Shown: positions 38,377 through 50,290 of the stretch, piece after piece | Layout of the letters: each line of letters opens with the position of its first letter | How positions within the stretch are numbered: position 1 is the stretch's first letter | From: Isoperla grammatica | Taxonomy: Eukaryota; Arthropoda; Insecta; Plecoptera; Perlodidae | Assembly (NCBI GenBank): GCA_945910005.1 | Contig: OX246745.1 | Coordinates: forward strand, 15,450,006 to 15,514,005 | Reading direction: 5' to 3' | Length of the DNA stretch: 64,000 nt | Translations under genes and position numbers: made by a program | The notes under the pieces: model-generated | Databases searched by the model: none | The model's input: only the letters and a program-made list of their open reading frames with translations | Told to the model about the DNA's origin: nothing

Positions 38377-38495
38377 TCGTGTGCCCAAAGCATACAATTA
38401 GTACTTCTGTAGCAGATCGTGTTGAAGACGAGATACGAACAACACAACAGGAATACGACCCATATTCTTGGCACCAGATGTGGCAACACATTTGA
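38377..38495 (+). CDS. Weak candidate terminal exon
   Basis: A long pyrimidine-rich tract (about 38322-38372) ends in CTTCCAAG. The frame that follows reads VVCPKHTISTSVADRVEDEI and then RTTQQEYDPYSWHQMWQHI before a stop at 38493-38495. The charged, Trp- and Gln-containing tail is more protein-like than its neighbours. The acceptor is AAG rather than the preferred CAG/TAG, and no polyadenylation signal AATAAA lies just downstream. No family is recognised. Confidence 0.18.
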
Positions 38496-39340
38496 CCTAG
38501 AATGTAGAGCAAGAAATCTTGAGATAAAATATATTTTTTCATGTTTATATTAAGGAAAAAATTTCATAATCTTCGTAAAAAATTTGTAATTGTCATTTGA
38601 AATAGATCAGGACTAATGATGACGGTATTTCGGTTGAACGTATCATTTTTTTTGGCAACAATGCTGTACTATTTTCAATACATGTATAAATATGAGACTT
38701 GTCTATTTCCAATACCTGGAAAATTTAAAAACCCACAGAATACAGAAGATATCACTTTCACAGTATAAATAAGGCACTTTGAGAAGTAATCACAACGGAT
38801 AGAACCAAGTGGGCGAGGCTAAGGGTTGTTTGCTAATATTGTTATGACTGCGTGTACAGAAATTATCATGTTGGCAACTAATTGAACAACAAGACTTCCG
38901 GTTACATTATAGTTACTAAATAAATTATATTTGAAGATAAAATTAGAATTCTATTCGATCGATAAGTTAATAAACATAATTGTAATCATCTTGATATGAA
39001 TATAACATGAGAGAATATATTTTGATACAGGAATTGTATAGTGCATATTTGTTATGCTTGTTTTGCAATATATGAAATTCTCATTTATTACATTAATTAT
39101 ATTATTGTGAAAAGTGGTAAATTTTATGGTTGGCGTGATAAACTAAGTGAGCATGTGTCTTAATTTCTAGGTGTCTATTTCTACAAAACTATAATTAGTA
39201 ATAAAAGTACTATAACCCCGCGACTGTCAATGATTGTATTGTTTTTGGTTTGAATGGCTCGTATAATAGCCATGCTAAAGAAGTTGTGTAGCTAAATACT
39301 AAACATAAATATCATCTACCAGAGAAATACATACAGCACT

Positions 39341-39364
39341 AAAAAAAAAAAAAAAAAAAAAAAA
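39341..39364. repeat. Poly-A tract
   Basis: Twenty-four consecutive A. No retroposon body is recognisable on its 5' side. Confidence 0.95.
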
Positions 39365-41151
39365 GGGTTTTTGTGTTCAACCGGGATTTAACGGAAAAAC
39401 CCACTCAAGCTTGTATAACTATTTTTCTGTCATATAAAAACAATGTTTTGAAGATTGAAAGCGTAAGTTTTAGCCATTTTTTGTAGAAAACTTCGGGAAC
39501 CTAACAAACCTGTGCCATGCAGATGCAATGCGGATAAAACTATGCAAATACTACATTAGGTAACGTACAGTGACCTGGAAGTAGGCATATGCATCGCCGC
39601 AAACAAGGGTTTTGGCCATGCGAGCCTAATAGATGAATTATTTTCTTCTAGATGCATATCTCATATATATATATTTAATTATTGTTCAAAAAGTATAAGA
39701 TTTCCCATGGTTTAATATGGAAATGTATTAGTCTAAGAAAATGTAAATGATCTAAATCCAAGTGTATTTATTGTTTACCCGTTCAAAGAAACTAGTTTTC
39801 AATAGCAAAATCGTATCATTTATTATGCGCCTCTTTGCTGTGACAACTCCAACCCCCAGTTTACAATTTACATGTTATACATGTAAGCCGTATCATACAT
39901 ATCGATTACAAGTTACAACCAAATTCAGACGTTGAAAATCCCCAGACGCAACCGCAAATCGGATCCTGACTTCTGTATCGGAAACAGGAATAAGTTCATG
40001 GGCGTCCGAAGGATTTTATCAAGGGGGAGGGTGCTGAGGGTGGGGGGGGGGGTCTAGCATGCTTAAACTAACATCATGGAAACCAAGCCAGCCAGATCTT
40101 CCTGGTTAGAGTCGGATAAATTATCCGTTAGCCATCGATGTCGAAAACACGGCCATCTACAAAATCTCTTGAAGCACACCGTTCTATAACTGGGTAAAAA
40201 CGGCTCTGAGGTATCATAAACACACTACTTTATCACGAAGAAAACAGACTGCGTTGGGTTGCGCGAATGCGTACTTCGTTTAAAACAAACAATTGGTTCG
40301 CTTACTTCTTGGAATGTACCATCCAGCCTCTCATCTGAAAACTAAGTGTCATATCGAGCTGTACGAAATTTCGCATTATGTTATGTAATTCGTGTTCACG
40401 ACTTTTGCGTGAATCAATCGAGTTACATTTCATTTCGGTCATCACGTAAATTTCGATCTATACGCGCGGAGACCAGAAATTACCATTTCGGTTCCCGCCT
40501 TCAAAACTTCGTTTCCCTATTAAAACGTAGAAACATTCATAATCTCTCTTTTGGATGCGATTTGCTTTCGGCCTTGGGACGATTTAAAAGCTTGCGAACG
40601 CAATTTTAGGCGCCATAAATCGTATTGCACGCTGTGATTGTACGGGGTAGTTGCGGACAGTCGCCACATTTCATTTTCTTTATTGATTCGGGAAAAAGCT
40701 AGACTTATCGTGAGGTTTTTCTAAGAATTTGCTTAAAAAGTAAGAAAGTTTTAAGTGAAAATGGGAAGATCTATCATCATGTCTGCGTGTACTATATGAC
40801 ATCACACCTCGGTCCCGTCCTCTATCTCCAATCGCTTCCGAGTCCGTGGCCACAGTGTTTCTTGTGATAAATGCAAAGCGCAAGTGTATCAGGAGTTCAG
40901 GACCCAAGAAGAGCTGCTACAAGGTCGTCGTTATACAGTTTAACGTTGACCTAGGGCCCCAACCCCCACCCAGACCACCACGTGAGGCTCTTCTTGGCAT
41001 CACACTACGAGTACTTATATGTGACTGCAATGTTTCACGTTTAACTCGGCGTATTTATTATACCTTTCATTTGGCTTCTAATATATTGCTACGAGGTTAT
41101 TCTTTCGTGCAGCATTTCTCATTCAGCAGTCGCAAAAGCTCTTTAGCGTTG
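39365..41151. other. No recognised gene
   Basis: Contains an 11-base G run at 40042-40052 in a segment (about 40000-40060: GGGCGTCCGAAGGATTTT and then G-rich) that resembles the left end of the hAT MITE at 46.92 kb. It may be a decayed relative. Frames at 40346-40609 (87 codons) and 40846-41196 (116 codons, ending in poly-Gly from a G run) have no recognised motif. Confidence 0.3.
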
Positions 41152-41180
41152 GGAGGGGGGGGGGGGGGGGGCGGGGGGGC
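41152..41180. repeat. Poly-G tract
   Basis: G runs of 3, 17 and 7 separated by single A and C bases. Confidence 0.95.
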
Positions 41181-41599
41181 CTCATTGTTTTCGTAGTATG
41201 TCGCGTTATTTCTCTCCCCTCTTTCCCCTCACCATCACACTCTTTATCCTCACTGTCTCTCCTGTCCACGTCCACCGTACGTCGTCAACGTTTACGATCT
41301 ACATCGTAGCCAAACCATTGAGGCAATTCCACCACGCTAAGAGCGGATGTAAAAAAAAACTAGAAATTAATTTGTTTGCTTCGAATATTTTACGATACAC
41401 GGTATTATATTATATTAAATAAAAAATAGTACCGTTCCTGCCTAGGTTTTGTTTGATGCATCATGTGTCAGCAACCACGAAAACAAATATACATTTTAGG
41501 GCTAGGATGTTCTGTGGCAAGTAAACGGGTACGTAGAGACTCAGGTTGTAGGTTTTGATCACTGGTTTGAAAAATGTTGTATCTCTGTTGATATTATGT

Positions 41600-41624
41600 A
41601 AAAAAAAAAAAAAAAAAAAAAAAA
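41600..41624. repeat. Poly-A tract
   Basis: About twenty-five consecutive A, with no identifiable retroposed sequence upstream. Confidence 0.95.
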
Positions 41625-42773
41625 CACTTAAAACTAAAAGAAATATGTAAAACAAATTGTATTTTGTTTTTCTAAACAGAGCAACCAACGAAAATTTGAT
41701 TCCACTCGACGCAAATAAATATCTCTTCTTTAGGCTAATCGATTGTCCAGAACTAGAGAGTGGTACATTAAAATGTCATAGTATAAAGAACATAGGATAG
41801 AGAAAGTAAACGAACGAAATGAAAGAAAAATATTTCATTCCATGATTTAAGCGAAACGAAATACCCAAATATATATTATGAAACCTATAATTAACAATGT
41901 CAACGCAGGAAAAAATTTGAGTTTTTTGTCACGACAGTTGTTATAACAGTCTTACAAAGTTTTATACAACTACAGCTAAAACAGTCGAAAACTCATATTT
42001 GTTGAGGTAAAACTGAAGAATATAGATAACTAATTCCTTGTTTAAAAGTTTAATAGTTGCTCAATATATTTTAGCGAATATAAGAAGTCTCATTACTCTG
42101 CATGAAAGCTGCTGGTAGAAAACCTAATTCAAAAAGTTGGATGTATTCCTTAGCAATGTCATTGCAACCGCTGCTTAGTACGAGTTGCGAGGCTTCGACC
42201 TTGAAGGGGGATTCACGCTATTTGATGTTGTTCTGCACCTTAAACGGCTTAACAAATTTTACGCAATTTCCTTTGAAAGTTCAAAACATAAATTAAGACA
42301 CCTATTAGCAAGCGCTCAGTGAAACGCCATTACACGCTGTGGTTCATACTTATCCTATTAAGTCCTAATGAAGCATTTTCTAAAGGGTCTAACAATGGTT
42401 TTGAGCAACATTTTACACGCGAAACTCACTTGAATGCGTTCGTCCAAACATACTAAAAGAAAAACTATGAAATCATATTTTTGAGAGCAATAAAATATAT
42501 ATATATATATTGTTTCGTTAATTATTATACAATTACGTCCATATTTGTTTGCGGTTCGAATAGCTCACGACCATAATATTAATATCGTCAACGATAATAG
42601 GGCATTGTCAACAATTTCGGGATTACTGTGGTAAGTGATACCTCACCGCCAACTCGGCTTTGTTTTCCCACATTCGAGCAGACACTAATTCAGATTTATA
42701 CGGCTGAAACTGTCGAGATCTCTATCTCTGACTTTTCGGGTGGTCACGTGGTTGGACCACAACGTATCTCTGC
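41625..42773. other. No recognised gene
   Basis: AT-rich. A short (TA)n run lies at about 42497-42510. A 64-codon frame at 42102-42296 has a mixed composition but no recognised domain. Confidence 0.3.
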
Positions 42774-42924
<151 letters not shown>

Positions 42925-45309
42925 TGCTTGGTATGCGCAGATACGGTTCTTTTGTACTTGTTAAAGGTACATATTATTGAGTTACATTATTTGTACCACA
43001 AAAAGTTGAAAATAATGTTGTCCGGACATGTTTATCGAGGAGGGATATTGCCATTATTAAAACGGGGCAATAACGTTATGAATTAATATCTTTTTTTTTA
43101 AGCTACGTTATATTGAAAAAGTAATAAGATAGCCAGTTGCAAATATTGTATTCGATACAGTTGTTTGCTGGGGGAAATTATTAGTTCTCAAAATAAATCG
43201 CATCGAATACAATACATGTAGCTTTTTAAATCCAGTTTAAAGAAAAACACCAACAATAATAGAATGTGTATTAATACACATAATTACTGCATCCAAATCT
43301 GTGGTCATTTAACACTGAATGATATTAATTACAATTGTATGTAGAATTTCCAGAGTATTTCTAAAAACCTTCAATTTTATCTTTTTCACAATGGGAGTAT
43401 TATTACTTACAGTTTTCATTGTCTGACAAACTATTTTTCTTAATGTGGTCCTATTTATGGTCATTGAGATATCCAGAAATGTAGTTCACACAATTTAAAG
43501 ATGGAAGTTTTTTTTTACATTTTAACTGGACAACTCGTGAATCGGCTCTGATTTATTGAAGAACCCCACAAAGCAGATCAGTCATGCGTAAACAGATTTC
43601 TCCCTTGTAAATGTCGCGATTGAATTGCTTACGCTAAACAATTATAATCATGATTCAACGATCAAAGATTTTATCTGTGCTACAGTGTCGTAATTTCGGA
43701 CTCTTCTTGTGAACCCTCTATAATCTTTTATCTCTTATATACACAAAGAAAAATAATTTAAAATGAAATGTGACCCATCCAAACAAAAACAAAATCTCAT
43801 TTGGTAGGGCGAAAAAATATAACGTACGGCACATTTTTCTTTCAGAATTTCAAGTTATTACTGAACAGTATATTTACACAAGAAATAATAGAAACATGCA
43901 CGTACATTTTAAAATCGAAATTTTGATGAATAATAGAAAATAATTTAACAGTTGCAATGTTAATCGGAAATCTAAAAAAAATCCAACCGTCCCGCTTTCC
44001 GGGCCGAGATTCAAATGTAATTCCCAGTACTGGTTGCACCTTTTAATTTCTGGTTTCATACGAATATTTCCACCAAAGAGATAGAGTAATTATGAAATAT
44101 TTTTTAAATATTCCTTTAGTTCTCATGGAGACTAGACTAAAAAAGTAAATGATATCTAGAGTAGTTGGTTTCAGACTGCGAGAACCTATGCGATATTATG
44201 TAGCGTATTTATAGACACCGTCAGTCCAAGAGGAGTTACCAAACTATACGTTATTAAATCAGTGACCTAAAGCGCTCAATCCCAAGTAAGCCACTGCTGA
44301 CCCACAATCCTTCAGTGATATGCATATGGAGTCTGAAGCAAGCCTCAAATGTGGCTGCACAATGTAAAGGGAAGTTGTAAAAGTGAAGTATGCATACCGC
44401 TACTATAATACCAACCGTATGCCTTGCCAACACCAACGTATACTGATTCGATGTTCAATATATTCATAGCTGTTTTTTTTTAATAACATTCATAAAACCC
44501 ATGGTTTTATGTAAGAAAAATATTGTGGGATTTTGTATTCAGAGTTGCGATGGTGTTACAATCATGATAGTAGTGATAGTAATAATAGTAATTATAATAT
44601 TATAATACTGTCAATGCTAACTCGAACTCAAAAAATTCTATTGTGAAGTGATTGCGGGTTCGATTTGCGCTTTTGTGATTTTATGGTAATTCTAACTTCT
44701 TAAATGAATGCTAGTTATCAACCCCACGTGAACATTATTTATGTACTACTTACTTCACACAGATCTCATCTATCACGAACAGTTCGAGTACACATAAAAT
44801 GCAAGCATAGCACAAACCGTTTATTTCGTTATGTTTATCAAGTTTTTGCGGTATGAAAGGCGAGAACATTTAAACGTGTCGCTGATTATTTAAGTTTGTG
44901 CTGTTTTCAGTAACATAAAAGTTCATGGTATCGTAATGATAAATTACAGTAGTCAAAACAAAACAGTTTTTTCATTCAAGTTAATTTGATCTTTAGAAGA
45001 TAAGACTACTATTGTGTGGACTTTTTCGAAGAGTTGCTGATAAAAACCTTTTTAAAGTAGGTCAACACCAATATAAATAAAAAGATCATCGTAGTTTCCT
45101 CTTCTCTTGTAGAGGTGGGTGTAACGCTGTAGTGACTGTGCTGCCCACAATCACAATCATCTCGGCATATTCTCATAACCATTCTTAATCTTCTCGGCTT
45201 TCATATATTCTTTCAATATGCGTGGCAACCGTATTATGACAACAGACCACCCTGAACATTATAATGAATCACCGGCTCTTCATCTGTTGACTTCTTTTAT
45301 AAGGGAAGT
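42925..45309. other. No recognised gene
   Basis: AT-rich. A box B-like GGGTTCGATTTGC near 44657 has no box A partner. Frames of 60-65 codons at 43842-44059 and 44254-44436 (minus) have no recognised motif. Confidence 0.3.
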
Positions 45310-45945
45310 TAGATCTCGTGGGATTTTTGTATATATTCGCTGTAAATAAGAAGACAAATACGATGTTGTTTCGTTTCCCCCAGTTTTTGTTCCAGGAATT
45401 TCCATTTATCAATCTTTATGCTTGAATACCTTGTACTTATTATTTGTCAATAAGGTTATTATTAGTTCGATCTTGTGGGTGTTTTGTATATATTCGCTAT
45501 AAATAAGAAGACAAATACGATGTTGTTTCGTTCCTCTCAGTTTTTGTTCCAGGAATTCCTATTTATCAATCTTGATGCTTGAATACATTGTACTTATTAT
45601 CTGTCAATAAGGTTATTATTAGTTCGATCTTGTGGGTGTTTTGTATATATTCGCTATAAATAAGAAGACAAATACGATGTTTCGTTTCTCTCGGTTTTTG
45701 TTCCAGGAATTCCTATTTATCAATCTTGATGCTTGAATACATTGTACTTCTTATTTGTCAATAAGGTTACTTATTAGTTCGATCTTGTGGGCTTGTTGTA
45801 TGTATTCGCTATAAACAAGAAGACAAATACGATGTTGTTTCGTTTCTCTTAGTTTGTTTTTGTTCCAGGAACTCCTATTTATCAATCTTTAAGCTTGAAT
45901 ACCTTGTACTTATTATTTGTCAATAAAGTTACTATTATTATTAAC
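45310..45945. repeat. Four-copy tandem repeat, unit about 156 bp, ending in a LINE-like tail
   Basis: Units begin with (GA)TCTTGTGGG at about 45315, 45471, 45629 and 45783 (spacings 156, 158 and 154). They share ATATTCGCTATAAATAAGAA, GACAAATACGATGTTGTTTC, TTTTTGTTCCAGGAATTCCT and CTTGAATAC(C/A)TTGTACTTAT. The last unit runs into TCAATAAAGTTACTATTATT, which resembles the 3' end of a LINE (AATAAA signal followed by a short TTA repeat). A tandemly amplified LINE 3' end is therefore possible. No coding frame is shared. Confidence 0.9.
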
Positions 45946-46919
45946 GATGTTGTTTTGCTGATATTTTATACTCGATAGATGAGTGTAGGAATTGCGTATA
46001 TTAGAAGTGCCATGGCTATATTCTGTTGAAATGTCAATATTCTTCGTAAACCCCGCAATATGAATCAAAGATTCTGAAAACTCAAACAAAGAATAGATGC
46101 TTGTATCAATATAAATACAAATATACCGTAGAAAATTCAATAATACAGGATAATTGAGCCTTCTACTTTATTTATTGTTTAGTAAATTTTCATTCTTCTT
46201 TCTTTGTTTGAAAAGATCCCCTGAAATGCTGGCTCGTATCTCTTCCAAAACAGTTTTCTTTATTAGGTCGTTGGCCATATCCATAGAATTTCATATCATA
46301 TTTAGCAAACAAAGTCGTTTGTAGGGGAAAACAAACATAGCTCAGAATAAAACTGAAAGTATGTTTTATCATGTCCAGCTATCCCAACGCCTAGATTACT
46401 CTAAGGTGGGTTGCTATAGATGAAGATTGTTTGGAAGACTAACCCTAAGCAAAACATCATTGTAAAGTATGCAAGCGTTGAATTACCCGCGTATTTCATA
46501 CATGACACCAACAGCAAAACTTTGAGTTAAAATAATGAATCGTGATGACAGGGGGACAAAAAAGTACCGTTGTGGTAATAAATCTTCCCATCTATCCAGC
46601 CTACGTTGTCGCACGGTTGTGTTGTGTATGTATTATACGGCTAATACATTATCCCTCTAAATGCTAACACATTAATTAAATTAATAATTTAATGCTGACA
46701 AGGTTGACAATTTCGACGCGCACACATAACGCCAATGATGAGTATAACGCCATTGCATATCTTGCGGCAAAACCTTGCTGACACACGCGCGGAATGCATG
46801 ATTTATCTTGGATATAGACAGCAAAGCGTTGTGATCGCCCATTGGTTGACACGAAGTACGCATGCCACGTGTACGGACGTTCGAAACAAGAAACGATAAA
46901 AGTCACTTGAAATGTAAGT
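45946..46919. other. No recognised gene
   Basis: Open frames of 60-76 codons on the minus strand (45913-46140, 46190-46372, 46676-46906) lack motifs. No repeats recognised. Confidence 0.3.
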
Positions 46920-47340
46920 CAGTGGTGTATCCAGGATTTTGGAAAGAGGGGGGTTTTAACTCATATTATAGAGAGTGGAACCAAAAATAAACGGGGGGTC
47001 CGGGGGGTTTCCCCCTGGGAAATTGTCTCGTCAATGTCATTTTGGTGCAAATCTGTGCGTTCTACAGCGGCCAACTGAACTAAAATTACTGTATTTCTGG
47101 CAACGATTTTCTCATTAAGAAACGAAAAAAGCTTCAAAGAACAACAATTGAACTGAAGTGTTAATACACAGAAATAGAATTATAGAGCGATGTGTGTATT
47201 TTTAACAAAAACTAATGTCTTTGGTATTTAATACAAAAATACTGTATATTTATATTTCCATTTTTTCAATCCAATGCAATTTCCACTTTTCCTTTGCGAA
47301 AGGGGGGGGGGGTTGTCCCCCCCCCTCGGATACGCCACTG
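46920..47340. mobile_element. hAT-like MITE with perfect 8-bp target duplication
   Basis: Left terminus CAGTGGTGTATCC and right terminus GGATACGCCACTG are inverted repeats with one mismatch. They bound 421 bp. The flanking octamers at 46912-46919 and 47341-47348 are both ATGTAAGT, a perfect 8-bp target-site duplication, diagnostic for hAT-type insertion. Inside, G-rich stretches near the left end and an 11-base G run with a C run near the right end extend the pairing. There is no transposase ORF, so the element is non-autonomous. Confidence 0.93.
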
Positions 47341-48032
47341 ATGTAAGTATGGAAACAAATCATTGACTCCGACGGAAAATAAAATTTAATTTAATACTTC
47401 ACGTTATAGCTGATAACTTCATTATTTTATTTATAAGCAGTCTTTTTTTTAACAATCTATTGATGAAGTTGCGAAAGTGTTACACAGAAAAAGGTGAAAA
47501 GCTGTTATGGATAATCGAGTTTAAATTGTATTATGCGGTAGAAAGCGGCGTAGTCAAGTTGCATAAAACTTTTAACCGTTCACAGTTTCATTTTGCGTGG
47601 TTGTTTTATACAACCGTAATTGGAAATAAAACACGAAATATTGAAGCCATGTCCTGAAAATAGGATTGTAAATTATTATAGTTGACCTTTAGCTTTTAAC
47701 TGGATATCAATTAATTTTTATACGTACTATTTTAAAATTGGAATTATGCCGTCAATATTGTATTAACGACTAAAAATTGTAATGGAAAAAAATCAAACGA
47801 CTTAACACTTTCTAACAAATGGAAAATGCCAATTAGCTCTGTGTATAGTTCACTATGGTTTCTATTTTACAATAAAACGCGTAATTGGGTCGGTAAAAAA
47901 ATCCCTCAAAAAGCTAATTTTCATATGGGTGTAACTCTGCGGCTTTTTAATAACTTCTTCTAATAAAGCTGTAGCGAACCGTGTGGGAAGAACATTTTAT
48001 TGTTCATTTTTGGAAATAATACAAAAGCCCAC
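47341..48032. other. No recognised gene
   Basis: AT-rich DNA between two elements. A 65-codon frame at 47460-47657 is unrecognised. Confidence 0.35.
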
Positions 48033-48140
48033 CCCAAGTAGAACACGAACGCCGTTCCAACGTTGTTCCGCCGGTACCATTTGCGTCGGAACAACGTCGG
48101 ATTTATGTCGTGATACTGCGGCGGATTTCCGGAGTTATGA
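48033..48140 (+). mobile_element. Left terminus of a possible satellite-bearing element
   Basis: Begins CCCAAGTAGAAC (48033-48044) and continues into palindrome-rich CG sequence with CCGTTCCAACGTTGTTCCG and GTCGGAACAACGTCGG. The 12-bp start has an exact inverted partner at 58133-58144, which also borders related CAACGTCGTTCCGACG sequence. This abrupt change from AT-rich flank to CG-rich repeats marks an element boundary. Confidence 0.6.
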
Positions 48141-48224
48141 CTAGAGGAACGACATCGGTACGACGACGGTTTACGCTCTCCACAGGATCAGAACAACCGA
48201 AACAGGCCTCAATCCCTCGACCGA

Positions 48225-49563
48225 AACCCCTCTAATACGCCGCGAATACGCGTTGGTACGACGATGGAAATTAGTGGCGTATTTACGCCGTATTAGCAGC
48301 GTATTCACCCTCGTTTCAGCAGCAGGAGCGCACTGTAAACTGCACAAACCCACTTCTGATACGCCGCGAATACGCTTTGGTCCGACGGTGGAAATTAGTG
48401 GCGTATTTACGCCGTATTAGTAGCGTATTCACCCTCGTTTCAGCAGCAGAAGCGCCATAATAACTGCACAAACCCACTTCTAATACGCCGCGAATACGCG
48501 TTGGTACGACGGTGGAAATTAGTGGCGTATTTACGCCGTATTAGTAGCGTATTCACCCTCGTTTCAGCAGCAGAAGCGCCATGTAAACTGCACAAACCCA
48601 CTTCTAATACGCCGCGAATACGCTTTGGTCCGACGGTGGAAATAAGTGGCGTATTTACGCGGTATTAGTAGCGTATTCACCCTCGTTTCAGCAGCAGAAG
48701 CGCCATGTTAACTGCAATAACCCACTTCAAATACGCCGCGAATACACGTTGGTACGACGGTGGAAATAAGTGGCGTATTTACGCCGTATTAGTAGCGTAT
48801 TCACCCTCGTTTCAGCAGCAGAAGCGCCATGTTAACTGCAATAACCCACTTCAAATACGCCGCGAATACACGTTGGTACGACGGTGGAAATAAGTGGCGT
48901 ATTTACGCCGTATTAGTAGCGTATTCACCCTCGTTTCAGCAGCAGAAGCGCACTGTAAACTGCACAAACCCACTTCTGATACGCCGCGAATACGCTTTGG
49001 TCCGACGGTGGAAATTAGTGGCGTATTTACGCCGTATTAGTAGCGTATTCACCCTCGTTTCAGCAGCAGAAGCGGCATGTAAACTGCACAAACCCACTTC
49101 TAATTCGCGTTGGTCCGACGGTGGAAATAAGTGGCGTATTTACGCCGTATTAGTAGCGTATTCACCCTCGTTTCAGCAGCAGAAGCGCCATGTAAACGGC
49201 ACAAACCCACTTCTAATACGCCGCGACTACGCGTTGGTCCGACGGTGGAAATTAGGGTCGTATTTACGCCGTATTAGTAGCGTATTCACCCTCGTTTCAG
49301 CAGCAGGAGCACACTGTAAACTGCACAAACCCACTTCTAATACGCCGCGAATACGCGTGGGTCCGTCGGTGGCAATAAGTGGCGTATTTACGCCGTATTA
49401 GTAGCGTATTCACCCTCGTTTCAGCAGCAGAAGCGCCATGCAAACGGCACAAACCCACTTCTAATACGCCCCGAATACGCGTTGGTCCGTCGGTGGCAAT
49501 AAGTGGCGTATTTACGCCGTATTAGTAGCGTATTCACCCTCGTTTCAGTAGTAGAAGCGCCAT
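48225..49563. repeat. Minisatellite: about 11 copies of a 124-bp unit
   Basis: The marker CCCACTTC recurs at 48349, 48473, 48597, 48721, 48845, 48969, 49093, 49206, 49330 and 49454. Spacing is exactly 124 bp except one 113-bp step where 11 bp (ACGCCGCGAAT) are lost. Units share TACGCCGCGAATACGCG, GGTGGAAATTAGTGGCG, TATTTACGCCGTATTAGTAG and CACCCTCGTTTCAGCAGCAG. The unit is CG-rich against an AT-rich flank. The 190-codon frame it creates (48829-49401) changes phase each unit and is not a protein gene. Confidence 0.98.
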
Positions 49564-49971
49564 GTCAGTCACGCCAGTCGGAAACACCTGTATTCAATAT
49601 CAATATTATATACATTCTAACACAAGTAGTGGAAGGTATTGTTTTAACTGTATGGAATTATAGTACATCTGTAAGACTTTTTACTACAGTAGAGATTATG
49701 TTTGTTTATTACAGATTCATTTTTCATGAGACAGACGTACTTTTACAACCAAACCCATGTATTCTATAACCAACAATGTAGATATGTAGTAATTAATAAG
49801 AGCAAATACTCATATACTTAGTAATTATGCCTACGAAGGGGTTAATTAATGTATTTAACAATATTGATTATTTGATACAATTCGATATGCAAGAAAATCG
49901 AGCTGATGTTGATTTTGTCATACTCATATCGGAACGATATCATGATATCGTAGGCCATTAATAACCTTAAA

Positions 49972-50099
49972 GGTCGGTGCACAATAGCCCGGTAAGGAGC
50001 TCCGGTAGCGGTAACGGGAAAGTTCGCTATATAATTTAACATTGCCCGGTAACGTTAACGGTAACGGGAAGCTCCTTCCCGGGCTATTGTGCACCAACC
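49972..50099. mobile_element. Short palindromic MITE
   Basis: Inverted ends GGTCGGTGCACAATAGCCCG (left) and CGGGCTATTGTGCACCAACC (right) enclose 128 bp. Inner blocks AGGAGCT and GGTAACGGGAA also pair with each other or repeat. The target duplication is unclear. No ORF. It sits about 190 bp before the 115-bp array. Confidence 0.85.
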
Positions 50100-50290
50100 A
50101 TTACAATTCAAAAGATAAAAACAGCTCAAGCTGCCGTCACTGTAGAACGTTGCTTGCGTCGAAGTGTTTACAGTAGCGCGATCTTTGGTAGATCTAACGC
50201 GACGAGCAAACGACAACATGACAACTGTCATGACATGTTCATAACCTAAATGTATACGTGATGGAAGACACACGAAGACACACGAAGACA

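Noticed and set aside
44640..44670. SINE head based on GGGTTCGATTTGC
   Set aside because: Only a box B-like motif is present. No box A lies at a suitable distance.
48829..49401. 190-codon ORF, the longest after microsatellite ORFs
   Set aside because: It runs through a 124-bp tandem array whose unit is not a multiple of three, so the reading phase changes at each unit. There is no start or promoter context.
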